From Drosophila miranda (lineage: Eukaryota > Arthropoda > Insecta > Diptera > Drosophilidae): DNA of 64,000 nt. The number at the start of each line of letters is the position of its first letter. Position 1 is the first letter of the stretch. Below the pieces are notes generated by a model. The model searched no databases, was not told the DNA's origin, and saw nothing but the letters and a program-made list of their open reading frames with translations. The stretch covers positions 8,401,501 through 8,465,500 of the forward strand of contig NC_046676.1 of assembly GCF_003369915.1 (NCBI RefSeq), read 5' to 3'. The position numbers and the translations under genes are program-made. This document shows positions 12,586 through 22,969 of this stretch, piece after piece.

Positions 12586-15500
12586 TTTTGGGGCCATTGA
12601 ATGCTCTGTGGTTGGGTGCATTCCGAATCGGAATAGGCAACATTTTAATTAACCCAAGCGACAAAAACCAATTTTGCCGAATGGAACACAAAATTTGAAA
12701 ATTCGAAAATACGAAAATGTGACAAATGCCACGACAAACAGCATCCGTCCAGCAGCAAAAACAATAGTAATAATAATAATAATAGCCATTGCCTATTTGG
12801 CAAAAAGGATGATTCCGATTCGTAGATACGGCAGTAGGGTCCATCGTCCAGTTCATAATTTATTCAGCATTTATTTATTGGCAGTTATGATTGCATTCTG
12901 TTGTGGCTGTCCCTCTCCCAGTCGCAGTCCCAGTCTGGTGTTCACTTAATTGACTTTGGAAAATTAGATTTTCATTTGAGCAAATTAACAGAACAACGGC
13001 CGCTGCAACAGAGCTAATAAATGATGGATGAATCAATTGAGTGCAGATTTCGAATCACAATTCGACCAGGAGTCCAGGCACTGGAGAGCTTATTAAAATA
13101 TTGATTAAATGCCCGTAGAAAAAGGCAATTAAAGGACCTACACAAAGTGATTAAGAGATGATTTAGTGGATCCAGTAGATGCCAGTAGATAGATCTGGAA
13201 AGCCTGCCACTGATCTGCATCCTTAAAGAGATGCTTCCACCTGCCACTCGATGCTCACAGATTGTTTGATGGACAAATGCCGAATTCCGAAATGCTTGGA
13301 TGGAACTCCGTCTCGTCGGTCCACATCCGATAGGTAGGCGTGTTTTGTGGTGCCTCTTGGGCTCGTGTCAGTGCGCTGATTAAATTCGGCAAATATTGCT
13401 ATTGCCTTCTCAATGCAAAGCTGAGCAGCGCTCTCTCGTACTCTGTCTCTCACTGTGCCTGCTGCAGGGTGTGGCAATGCAAAATGACGGTAACGGTGTG
13501 GCATGTTCGGGGACTACGAATGGGTCCGGGTCTGGCTCTGGGAACATGTTGAAGTACACAAAACCCATGCAAACAAACAGGCATTGCATGGCAAACAGTC
13601 CAAGGGATACAGAGACAGGAGGGGGACGGGAGGTGCGGCAAGGGGTTTAGGCAGATTTCCAGCTAGCAACTAGGAGATTCTCCACACTCCCCGCACTTGG
13701 GAGTTGGGCAGAGTGGCAACCATCCAGCCATCGAGCCGTCGAGAAGCTTTGTTTGGTTTTGCTCCGTGCAGCAGGGGCAGCAGAGGCATCAGAACTCTCC
13801 CCTGGCCCCCTCTCTGCCCCTCTCCCCACACGGCATTCACATTCGCAGTGGTTCGACGTCGGAATTTTATTGTTGTAGTCTACATCGAATGTTGCTCTGC
13901 TGCAGTTTCGGGCATTATTTGGGCTTAGTTTGGTAAATACACTCGTCAAGCGGGGGCGGGCGGGGAGTGGGGAGCACCAGGAGCACCACCAGGGGTGGAG
14001 AGAGACGGACGGGGTCCCACGGGGGTCTCTTATAAACGACACAAAACGCTCTAAACCAGGAGCTTATGCGTCGCAGACCCTATCATGATGACGATGATGA
14101 TGATGATGAGTCCTGGCAGAACTCAAAACATTCCAGCGATGCATTTTCCGAAAGAAAAACTCTCCCAGAACGAAGTCGGCTCGGGTTGGGGTCGAGATAG
14201 TCGTTAAATAAATGCAACAGAAATACCAGACCAAACCCAATCTATGAAGTGGAAGTGATGTAAGGGATTGTCAAGGGAAGGGAATGGAGAATGGAGGCTT
14301 TAGCCATGTTGCAGATGTTTTCCTTTTCTTTCCACCGCCCCTTGGTTGTGGGCCTCTGTTGTTTTTAACCGAAATGCTAAATATATTCCATATATTGTAT
14401 ATTTTTTTTGCTGTTGGGTTTTCTAGTTGAAATCTCAACTGCCTTTCCAGTTGAGGAATGTTCCAGGCTCGAGGACGCGTCGGGAGGGGCTTTAATGTAC
14501 ACAAAGGACCTGCGAAATGGTTCCCAATCCTACGTACATCCATAGTACATGCCCCGCTCTTCTCCGCTCTGCTCCTTTCTTTTATTTCGGACAACAGCCA
14601 CGATGTCATCGATGTTGTCGTTGCAAATTCCATTTGGCATTGAATGCGACAGGCGATTCGAGAGTCGAGCAGAGTCGAGTCGGGATTCGTGGGCGGCTGC
14701 TGCAACCATCACCTGAGCTGACCTGAAAGGGGCGGAGCTGGCAAGAGCTGGGGCGGAATGGAGCGGAACGGAACAGAACATAGCGCGGCGAAGTGGGATG
14801 GGATGGGATGGGATGGGATGGGGGCGGACTGGTCGACTGGTGGCTGTCATATCTGAAAGCAATTTCGCAGCGGGCAACCCGAAAACGAGCAACGAGAATC
14901 GATAAATTCGTTGGGCGTGCAATTTGCGACAAGCGGAGGAGCCTTCAAAAGGAAAGCGAGGCGACCGCGGGGGCGGAAGCGATGCTAAGGGTGTATCAAA
15001 GGTAGAGAAGTGTACCATCCGCCCACTCCCGGCCTTGCTGGCTCCATGCCACCGCATGCCTCAGTGAGCCGTGTCCGAAATGCAAGTTTCAGGCCTTTGC
15101 AATTTGCATTCGACCATCGCTGACGGTGGCGCCACCATATCGTCCACGCCAGTGTCCACCCAGTGTCCACGCCAGTGGGTGTTCGCTCCACCATAGGTAT
15201 GCAAATTGCCGCAAATGCAACGGGGCGAATGCGCAATTTTTGGTCGACACGCGGAGAGTCGACATCAATCAGTTATTAGCAAAGGAAATCCGACACAGGA
15301 GGAATCCCCGTCCCCGACCCCGTCCCCGTCCCTGCCCCTGCCCCTATCCCATATGCATATGTATGCTGTTGTATTTTGTGAAACGCGGATTGGTCTCAGA
15401 TTCCCACTTGAAGGGCGGAGTCATCCCACAGTACATTCGTCATCGCCATTGCTGACCGAACCCCGTTTTCCCCCCTCTTCCCGTTACAGCGCCACCGAAG

Positions 15501-18462
15501 GCTGGACAGAAGCGACCGGCAACCAGCCCGGCACCGCACATCCCCGTGCCGCATCACCTGCAGACGCCGCCGGGCTCCGGTGTGGCCGGAAGCCCGGTGC
15601 CCCCCACGCAGGGTAGTGGCCTGCTGAACCACGGCCTGCCCAGCAACCACATCGGCACCCCCTCGCCACAGCAGCAGCACCAGCATCAGACGCACCAGCA
15701 GCAGCAGCAGCAACATCACCAGCAACAGCAGCAACACCAGGCGCAACAGCAGGCGGTGGCCGCTGCAGTGCAGCAGCAGTTGGCTGGCGTGGGGATGCCC
15801 CCGGGGGCCATAAGCGCGGCCGCTGCGGCCAACAGTCGCGGGTCTTTTGCGGCAGCCTTGCGGACTCTGGCCAAGCAGGCGGACATCAAGGAGGAGGACG
15901 TGGGCGGGGACCGAAATGTGCCCACATCTGTGGCCCAAGGACCGCCGGCCACGTCGGTGGGCCAGGGGTCGATGAATTCAGTGGCGGGTCGCGGCGGAGC
16001 CGAGCGTGGCATGGCCAACAGTGGAGGCGGGGACGATCGAATGGGGGGCAGCAAGAAGCGCTCTCCACCGTCGCCCCAGCCGCCGGAGAAGATCGCCCGG
16101 CTGAGCCACACGCCCCAGAGCGCGGCCATGCAGCCGGAGATGCTGGCCCGGAGCGGCTTCCAGCCGTACAGATCGGACGAGCGGCTGATGCATCCGGCGG
16201 GAGCCTTCCCCCTGGAGGCCTACTCACACTTTCCGGGCCTGCCGGGGCTTCCACCAGCAGGTAAGAATCGAGAACTCTCTTCGCTGTGATGGCCAGCTCT
16301 AATGTGCCCCCTTTCGATCCCTTGCAGCATTCTTGAACCCCGCGGGACTGCAGTACTCGGATCCTTTGTACTTGGAGCATCGTTACCAGCTGTTCCGCGC
16401 CGCCGGTGCCCATCACACCCATCCCCATGCGGCCGCCCTGTACCCGCAGATGGCGTCGCCCTACTCGCACCTGTACTCGATGATGCCCGGAGCCGCTCTG
16501 GGCATCTCGCCGGCCATGCACGACCGCATCAAGCTGGAGGAGGAGCACAGGGCGCGCCTGGCCCGCGAGGAGGAGCGCGAGCGGGAGATGCATCGCGAGA
16601 AGGAGCGCGAGATGCGGGAGAAGGAGCGTGAGATGCGCGAGCAGCGGGAGAAGGAGCAACGCGAGAAGGAGCAGCGCGAGCGGGAGCGCGAGCAGCGGGA
16701 GAAGGAGCAGCGCGAGCGGGAGCAGAAGGAGAAGGAGGCCCGCGAGCGAAAGATGCGCGACGAGGAGCGGGAGCGCGACCGCCAGCAGCTGCTGAACGCC
16801 TCCCACCACTACTCCAGTCAGCTCTACTCGCCCCTCAACCGCACCCTGCTCGGCAACATGATTCCCCACCTCAACCTGAGCCTACGCGGTCCACCCGGCT
16901 CCCTGCACGGCCTGACCGGAATGTCCCACTACCATGCGGCGGCGGCCAATGCCCAGCGGCAGAGTCCGCATGCGGCCATGGGCCTCAATTTGGGCATGGC
17001 CGGACTGCCAGGCGTGGCCGCACTGGGCGGACACGGGCCCAATCTGCAGCACCATCTGCAGCAGGCGGCCATGGGGCTGGGCCATCCGGGAGCGCCTGGT
17101 CTGCCACACCCAGGATTCTCGGCAGCCGCCCTGGGACTGAGTGCGCATCCCCACAGCCTGAACCTGAGCCATCCACACATGTCCCCGCATCACCCCGCCT
17201 CCATGGCCGCCCACCAGCTGCCCCCGCACACGTCTTCGGCAGGGGGAGGAGTGCACAGCAACTCCATTCCGGTGACCGCCGGCTCCAGCTCGTCCGCATC
17301 CTCGCCGCACAGCAGCCTCAACCTGACGGCCGCCGTTAAGCTGAGCTCCGAACAGCAGGCGGCCACCTCGACGCCCAGCAGCATCAGCATCAGCAGCAGC
17401 GGAGGGGCCCTCACCACCTCGACGGCCAGCTCGCACATGGCCACAATGAGTCACTACTACCACCACGGCCACCTGGCGGCCATGCATGCGGCGGCGGCGG
17501 CTGCCAGCGGCCTCACCCCGACCGCTGCTCACCAACAGCAGCCCCTATCGCATCCCAGCTCGCCCAAGATTACGCCACCCATCGCCGGATCGGCTTCTTC
17601 CAACGGAGGACGTGCCGGGGGCAGTCCACACGCGATGAGGCATCACCTGGCGGCTGTAGCTGCGGCCGCCCAGCAGTCGGCCATGATAGTAGAGAAGGCC
17701 GCTGCGGTTCCGATCAGTCATGAGCCGGCCACCCTTGACCTGACCGGATCCAACTCCAACTCTAGCAACAACCAGACGTCCTCCAACGCCAGCAGTAGTC
17801 AAGCAACCACAACCAACCACGAGCTGAATGGAGTCGATTCCAATGGAGCGTCGCAGGGAGAGACCAAGGAGCAGGGTCCAGCAATCAAGGAGGAACAGAC
17901 CCTGAAGAGCTCTCCACCCCCGGCGGCCATCGAAAAGAAGCCGGCCACCCCGAATGCAGCCCCCGAGAAGCCGGACAGCTCGCCGGAGAACTCTTCGCGA
18001 CGCAGTGCCAGTCCAACCTCGGAGACCAACACCTCGCTCCCGGCGGTTGTCAGTGGCGTCACTGCAGCAGTAGCAGCAGCAGCAGCAGCAGGTAAAAGCT
18101 CAGAGGAGACCCCAAAGATTCTAGAGTCGGCACCGACTCCCCCTGCCACTGGTGGGGTCAAGCCAGATGCAGGAGAATGTCTGGAGGAGAAGCAGCGCAC
18201 TCGGTTATCGGTGTCGCCGGCCCCGACACCGGTGCCTGTTTCGGTTGTGGCTTCCTCGCCAGACACCGTCTCTGCTTCCGGGGGGGTTACCTCCACGACC
18301 AGTGGCAGCACAACTCCGCCGGTGGTCAGCAGCAGCACGAACATAACGGGCAAGCCAGTCGCCACGAGCGACGAAGTGTCCACCAGTGCCAGCTCAAAAT
18401 CAGGGCCCACAGACACAGAGCCAGTGGCATCGGCGTCGGCTTCGGCATCGGCCAGCAGATGA
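2673..18462 (+). CDS. GSE1-like nuclear corepressor protein (987-residue isoform)
   Basis: Exons 2673-2730, 15490-16260 and 16328-18462 join in phase (1, then 1) to give 988 codons including the stop. The start is the first of two adjacent ATGs (2673, 2676), and the first exon ends at a GTGAGT donor. Residues about 80-116 are Gln/His-rich. Residues 138-151 (SFAAALRTLAKQAD) closely match the N-terminal SFAAALRKLAKQA motif I recall from vertebrate GSE1. Residues about 345-430 form a long Glu/Arg/Lys helix, as in GSE1, and the rest is Ala/His/Ser-rich low-complexity sequence. GSE1 is reported in HDAC/LSD1-CoREST complexes, so a nuclear chromatin role is inferred. The C-terminal helical domain of vertebrate GSE1 was not seen. 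The last coding exon reads through a donor at 18091/18092 and ends at TGA 18460-18462; alternative tails are listed separately. The fly gene name is not known to me. Confidence 0.8.
8701..8726 (+). other. Recursive (zero-length exon) splice site
   Basis: A pyrimidine-rich acceptor ending TCTCTTTCAG at 8718 is followed at once by GTGAGT at 8719. A branch-point-like ACTAAT lies about 35 bases upstream. This juxtaposed acceptor-donor is the ratcheting-point signature known in long Drosophila introns. It splits the 12.8-kb intron into about 6.0 and 6.8 kb. Each step regenerates a donor after the first exon, leaving the mRNA unchanged. Confidence 0.75.
12538..12583 (+). repeat. 46-base G homopolymer
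   Basis: An uninterrupted run of 46 G on the + strand, inside the intron of the GSE1-like gene. The length may be imprecise because homopolymers are hard to assemble. It could form stacked G-quadruplexes on the sense strand of the transcript. Confidence 0.9.
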
Positions 18463-18722
18463 TCCCCCCGCCGGGCTCCGCTTAAGTTTAAGTTTGAAAG
18501 TCGCCTCGGATCGGAACTAGTTAACATCTACCTTCAGTAATCTTAACTAAGCGATAATTTAGTTGTTAGTCGGAGATCTTTTTATTTATACAAGAATTTG
18601 TAATGTATTGCCAACGCTGGTTAGATCCAATTCTGAATGTTTTAATCCCTAATCTTTAATTAATATTATTATTTGCCCCTATTTAAATGTGAAGTATAGT
18701 ATATACCTTTAGAGATTGCTTG

Positions 18723-18728
18723 AATAAA
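18723..18728 (+). terminator. Poly(A) signal AATAAA for the intron-retained GSE1-like isoform
   Basis: AATAAA lies 261 bases after the stop at 18462 and before the acceptors at 18834 and 18981, so it sits inside the alternative intron that starts at 18092. Its use would fix the long C-terminal isoform by intronic polyadenylation. Confidence 0.6.
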
Positions 18729-18834
18729 TCCTTTTTGTTTAAAGTTAAAGTACCATTATCATTTGCCTTTGGTTTCGTTGTACCCCTACCGCCATCGAAG
18801 AAGATTCTCCAACTATAACTTCGGTGTATTGCAG

Positions 18835-18908
18835 ATGCCGCAGACAGCAAGCCATCGCTGGGCGGACTGGGCCGCAGCAACAGCTCGGAGGAGGCCACCG
18901 CCTTATGA
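18835..18908 (+). CDS. Alternative terminal coding exon of the GSE1-like gene, tail 1
   Basis: Splicing the donor at 18091/18092 (CAG|GTAAAAG, phase 1) to the acceptor TGTATTGCAG at 18834 gives a 24-residue tail beginning DAADSKPSLGG and ending EEATAL, with stop TGA at 18906-18908. The isoform would be 888 residues. The phase fits exactly, and the tail is Ser-rich and acidic. A branch-point-like CTATAAC lies upstream. Transcript data are needed to show its use. Confidence 0.6.
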
Positions 18909-18981
18909 CACCAGCTCTTCAGCAACTCGAACAACTAACTAACGAAAAACTTTGGCGACATCGGAATGTATTTGCTCTCAG

Positions 18982-19037
18982 AACAGGCGCTCCACCAGCA
19001 GCGCAAGCGGATGCTCGACGAGTTCCTGAAGCTATAG
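18982..19037 (+). CDS. Alternative terminal coding exon of the GSE1-like gene, tail 2
   Basis: A second acceptor, TTGCTCTCAG at 18981, with CTAAC branch-like sequence about 35 bases upstream, joins the same phase-1 donor at 18091. It encodes the basic, amphipathic tail EQALHQQRKRMLDEFLKL, with stop TAG at 19035-19037, giving an 882-residue isoform. The peptide lies in the same frame as tail 1 but beyond two stops, so it is reached by the alternative acceptor and not by extension. Confidence 0.6.
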
Positions 19038-19508
19038 GAGAGGCCTGGATAGGGATATTAGATTTTGAATTCCAGTGAATACAACCCCTAGATACACAGT
19101 AATAGCGAACCATCTGAATCCTCCCCCCCCCCATAATGAATGTATAATTGTATAATGAATGTATAATGGTTAATGGATAATGGATAACAGATATCAGATA
19201 TTTGTTTGTTCTCGGTGTTACAATCTAACGTTTACCCCAACCAGTTGAATACAATTCTACAGCAAAAGACATTTGAAATATGTGTAAAGAGTCTGTCTCT
19301 ACGCTACGAGTAGTCTGCATTAAATGTAACACAATGTATTGTGAAATACTCGATATTGAAAGAATTATCATTGTAAGATCTTTTAGGCACTTCCATAGAG
19401 CTCTGAGTGTAGTCTTTGTGTGGTGTGGAACATGTTCACGGCCCGTCCCGGTTCCCGTGTGTGCTCGTTACCGATAGTTGTAAATTTAGACTAAACCTCT
19501 GTTAAGAA

Positions 19509-19543
<35 letters not shown>

Positions 19544-21420
19544 CATACATACAAGCAGAAACCAGAGCAGGAACGAGAACGGAAACGGAAATGAATGCAG
19601 AAACAGAACGAGAAACAGAAACAGAAGCAGAAGCAGAATTATACAAAACATACTGAGTAGCTATAATTTATTCTTAAATTGCTAATAATTGTGATTTGGA
19701 GAGTACGAAAAATGAACAAAACCGAAAACAGAAAACGGAAAAATGTATGAATACAAAGTGGGGAAAAAAACGGAACTGAAATTTAGATAAAAAATCAAAT
19801 ACTAAAATGAGGATAAGATCATCTGGCAAGGATGAGTAGGATGAGCAGCGAAAGGCTTAAATTATTTTTCGAAATTGATCAACTTTTGTATGCAACCCTT
19901 TGGCCCTTAGCTTTTCATATTATTTGGGATCATTTTGTACACAATACACAGTTGAAGAATCGCTTCCATCTACGGCAAAGACCACAGCAAACATAACACA
20001 ATATAGCAAAGAGACAGAGAGGCAAAGAGAGTGAGAGAGGAGGTGTCCCTTAAGAGAGGCGTATTTCTTAACCGCTCTGATTGATGTTTATAGTAAGTAG
20101 CTAATGGCATAAACCCTAAAGAATGTCTCGAGGGGATCTACATATATCCATAGTTTTTGTTCCCTTTTCCAATCTATGCCCGAAGTGTTTTTGCGTTTGA
20201 GATTGCCTAAAATTTCGAAGACTAGACGTACAGATTTATATTTTTTTTTTAATGCATAAATCTCGAGCAATCTGTGATATTATAAAATGAAAAAGACAAA
20301 AAAAAAAACAAAAAAAAAAACCAAATCAAACCAAAACTCAACATATTATTGCGTATGAGCCTCAATCTGAAGTCTCTTGAGGGCCAATACTGGAAATTCA
20401 GATCAAGTTTTCGAAGCAGGGTGTACACCGAACCGCAGAGTGCGGGACTGGACCCCACCAGACCCCCGGAGCGGAGGGAGACGCGACACAGCCATAGACA
20501 CCGACATGTTCCGATCACATTTCCTTACAAATTCTGCCATATGCAAGTCGATTTTTCCTTTGACAAAACTATGTGTATGTACCAGTAAAACTGAAAGTGA
20601 ATATATTTTAATAAACTAATCGTAATAGATTCTTGAATAATATACAGATAACTGATATCGATTGGCGTGCATCTAATAACCTAACCCACAAATGCCATGC
20701 GATAGCTAATCAATTTAAAAAACAAATAGTTTCAAATACAACCTAAACAATTAAAAACCAAAGAAAAAAAAACAAATGCAAATAAAACCAAATAAATTAA
20801 ATGTACTGTACTTCTCCCTCAATCTTCGTTGTGTGTGTAAACAGAATACAAAGTGTAAAACATTAAATTGTAAGCTAACCGAAACACAATCAAAATCGAA
20901 AACCAAATACACAAAATCACAGATCATACAGCATACAGCATAGCATCCATACATACTTTGACCATTGACCGTTGAGCCTATCATTGATAGCAGACAAGCG
21001 ACTACGGAAGCAATTACAACCAGGAACTGTAGAGTACCCGCTACTGAACTTTTATCTGAAATCTTTATTACAAGTAACAGAACAGGATCACAACTTCAAG
21101 CTCACAAGTTCACTCTTTAAATGCAATTCCAAATCAGCTGTCATCATTACGACGCTTAGGTATAGGTATGATATCTGAGCAGATTAAAGAACCTCTCCTC
21201 CCAGATTTTTATATACCCTCATATTTCGTCCCATAATTGCACAGGAGTAGCGGGTACAACCAGAAACAAACATTCAAACTACAAAACAGCGCACCAGTAT
21301 AAATACAGCGTTCAACCATGTGGCAAACGATATGCGAAACCAACATTTAAACAATCTTGTACAACATTACCTAAGGCATTTATGATTTTATGAAATAAAC
21401 TGTATGTAAGGATTCAATTG
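19038..21420 (+). other. Long 3' UTR region of the GSE1-like gene
   Basis: No open frame of note. Candidate poly(A) signals AATAAA lie at 20610-20615, 20781-20786, 20791-20796 and 21394-21399, implying nested 3' UTRs of up to about 2.4 kb. The stretch is AT-rich, with an (AT)n tract near 19513-19538, a CATA run after it, and a GAAACG/CAGAAACAGAA purine-rich run to about 19640. Extended 3' UTRs are typical of neuronal Drosophila transcripts (known generally); use here is inferred. Confidence 0.5.
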
Positions 21421-21433
21421 ATTTGCTGTGCTT

Positions 21434-21953
21434 TTTATTAAAATGGTCGCTGTATTGATTCTCCTGGCAAGACTCGATTAGCTTATTGGAGCGTGGGATG
21501 TCCAAGGTCAGGGTACACGATATTCCCTGTGGATAAATCAATGGGCTGCCTCGCCTTAGGCCTTTGCTGGAGCATCTCCCATTCGTCCAGGCGGTCTCAC
21601 CTCCAGTCCAATGTTGATGCTGGTGTCTAGAACAGCTGGCTACAACGTCTGTGCTGGTGTTGCTCATCTTCAATTCGTTTTGATCTCCAGGTTCTGCCTG
21701 CTAGGAAGTTCCTTCGGGACAGCTGTCTTGCATAGCTGCCGATCGATCTGTGCCCGCGGCCCACATCGCTTGTTGAGCACTCCAGCCACATCGCAGGAGC
21801 GTGGCTCTTTCCAATTCCCTCGAACGAAGGATTGCAGGACATCTCGCCAATGGTCTCCAGCTTGTGTGTTAGCATCAACGTACGTGCAACCATCCGAGCA
21901 GCGGCTGCAGAAGCCTCTGTGCCAGCATGTCCTCCTCGGCCACTGACAACCAC
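21434..21953 (-). CDS. Unresolved minus-strand gene or gene remnant
   Basis: I do not recognise it. On the minus strand one frame is open for 108 codons (21953-21627), and an overlapping Cys-rich frame is open for about 90 codons (roughly 21950-21675). A 74-base intron-like segment (GTGAGA donor after about 21604, acceptor TTATCCACAG near 21531) would join a later frame reading TSINIGLE to [16 protein letters not shown] minus-strand AATAAA is at 21439-21434, and a DRE cluster lies upstream at 22120-22210. Signals therefore suggest a transcribed gene convergent with the GSE1-like gene, but no single reading frame convinces me. It may be fast-evolving or decayed. Confidence 0.3.
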
Positions 21954-22119
21954 ATTTTATTAATTTTAATTACTATTTTAAATAAATTAAATGTGTTATA
22001 TTATGTGCTATATGTGTTTCCATGTGAAATCTGCGCAAAATAACATTAAAAATGTGTTTATTTTCTAATATTTTCTAAATTTTCCGTTAATATTGATACT
22101 CGTTGGTTTCTACATTCGA

Positions 22120-22210
22120 TAGTGGAAACAGTCGATGGTACCCACTATCGATGTTTTTCCAGCCCACATATCGATAGAGTCCTGAGCTGTATCGATAGAC
22201 GTCATCGATA
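22120..22210 (-). promoter_or_regulatory. Cluster of DRE / CGATA motifs
   Basis: Two perfect TATCGATA octamers (22169-22176, 22190-22197) and three partial copies (ATTCGATAG near 22125, CTATCGATG near 22145, ATCGATA at 22204-22210) lie within 90 bp. This motif is bound by DREF and overlaps the CGATA site of the insulator protein BEAF-32 in Drosophila. Such clusters mark housekeeping promoters and domain borders. It lies upstream of the unresolved minus-strand gene and about 200 bp from the satellite-bearing element. Confidence 0.55.
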
Positions 22211-22418
22211 GAACGAAACTGAGTAAGCGGCGCCAAAATTCAAACCATCTTTTACACAGCCTAAACATGGTTTTGGTTTGCACTAAATGGCCTGTGGCAA
22301 CCAGGAGAGGGGCCACGCGGGTTATATTATAAATATATCTCGTTGTTATTACTTAGATAGTAGATACTAATGTTTTCCGCTTGTTTATTTATTATTAGAT
22401 TATTATTAATTATTATTT

Positions 22419-22915
22419 AATGATCTTTGTAATGGGGAACACTATCCAAACTACAAAAAGGAGTGGCACGTCCAGATCGGTTCACAGTTAGCGGAGAAAA
22501 GTCAATATTTTTAATTGGGGAAAATGTCCTTGATCCTTAAAAAGGACTCCAAATCAGGGACATTTTTTCGATAACAGGAAGCCATCCGCCTAGATCAGCG
22601 CACAAATAGCCGGGAAAACGTCTAAAGCTGGGGAAAATATCCTTGATCCTTGGTGCTTGAGGACTTCATGAAATCGCGGACATTTTTGGGATCACAGGAA
22701 GCTGTCTCACATCCCGATCCAAAAATAAGGGAGAAAACAAAATATTTATATCTGGAGAAAGTATCCTGCATCCTTGGTCCTTAATAAGGAATACATTAGA
22801 TCGAGGAAGCTATTCCGAACACAGAAAGCCGTCAAACGCCTGGATCGGGATCCAAACAACAGAGAAAACACACAAAATTTGTTGTTGTCAATTGTTGAAC
22901 AACAAATTTTTTTTT
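22419..22915 (+). repeat. Left inverted arm of the Foldback-like element
   Basis: Contains three diverged sub-repeats, each with a GGGGAAAATRTCCTTGATCC-type start and a CACAAATAGCCGG/AAATAAGGGAG-type end (near 22515, 22630 and 22755). It matches the right arm in inverted orientation. Confidence 0.6.
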
Positions 22916-22969
22916 TGGACAACAATAACTTTCAACTTGCGACCGCTGACTGGGCCAAAAACGAGAGCT

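Larger units (their letters stand above)
2731..15489 (+). other. 12.8-kb first coding intron of the GSE1-like gene
   Basis: The intron runs from GTGAGT at 2731 to CCGTTACAG at 15481-15489. Exon phases match exactly: one base before, two after, forming GCG. No coding exon was found inside; short open frames on both strands look random or repetitive. It contains a recursive splice site at 8718/8719, a 46-G tract at 12538-12583, CT/GA microsatellites, (GATA)n near 6128-6146, (GATGAT)n near 14088-14108, and GGATG pentamers near 14796-14821. Large first introns of this type commonly hold enhancers; none can be named from sequence alone. Confidence 0.75.

Noticed and set aside
15396..18527. Long minus-strand frames opposite the GSE1-like exons (for example 15886-16869 and 17799-18527)
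   Set aside because: They are shadows of GC-rich, repeat-rich codons on the + strand and have no splice sites or family resemblance.
18906..19037. Double stop-codon readthrough to reach EQALHQQRKRMLDEFLKL, which is in the same frame as the preceding tail
   Set aside because: A strong acceptor at 18981 with a branch-like CTAAC explains the peptide without readthrough of two stops.
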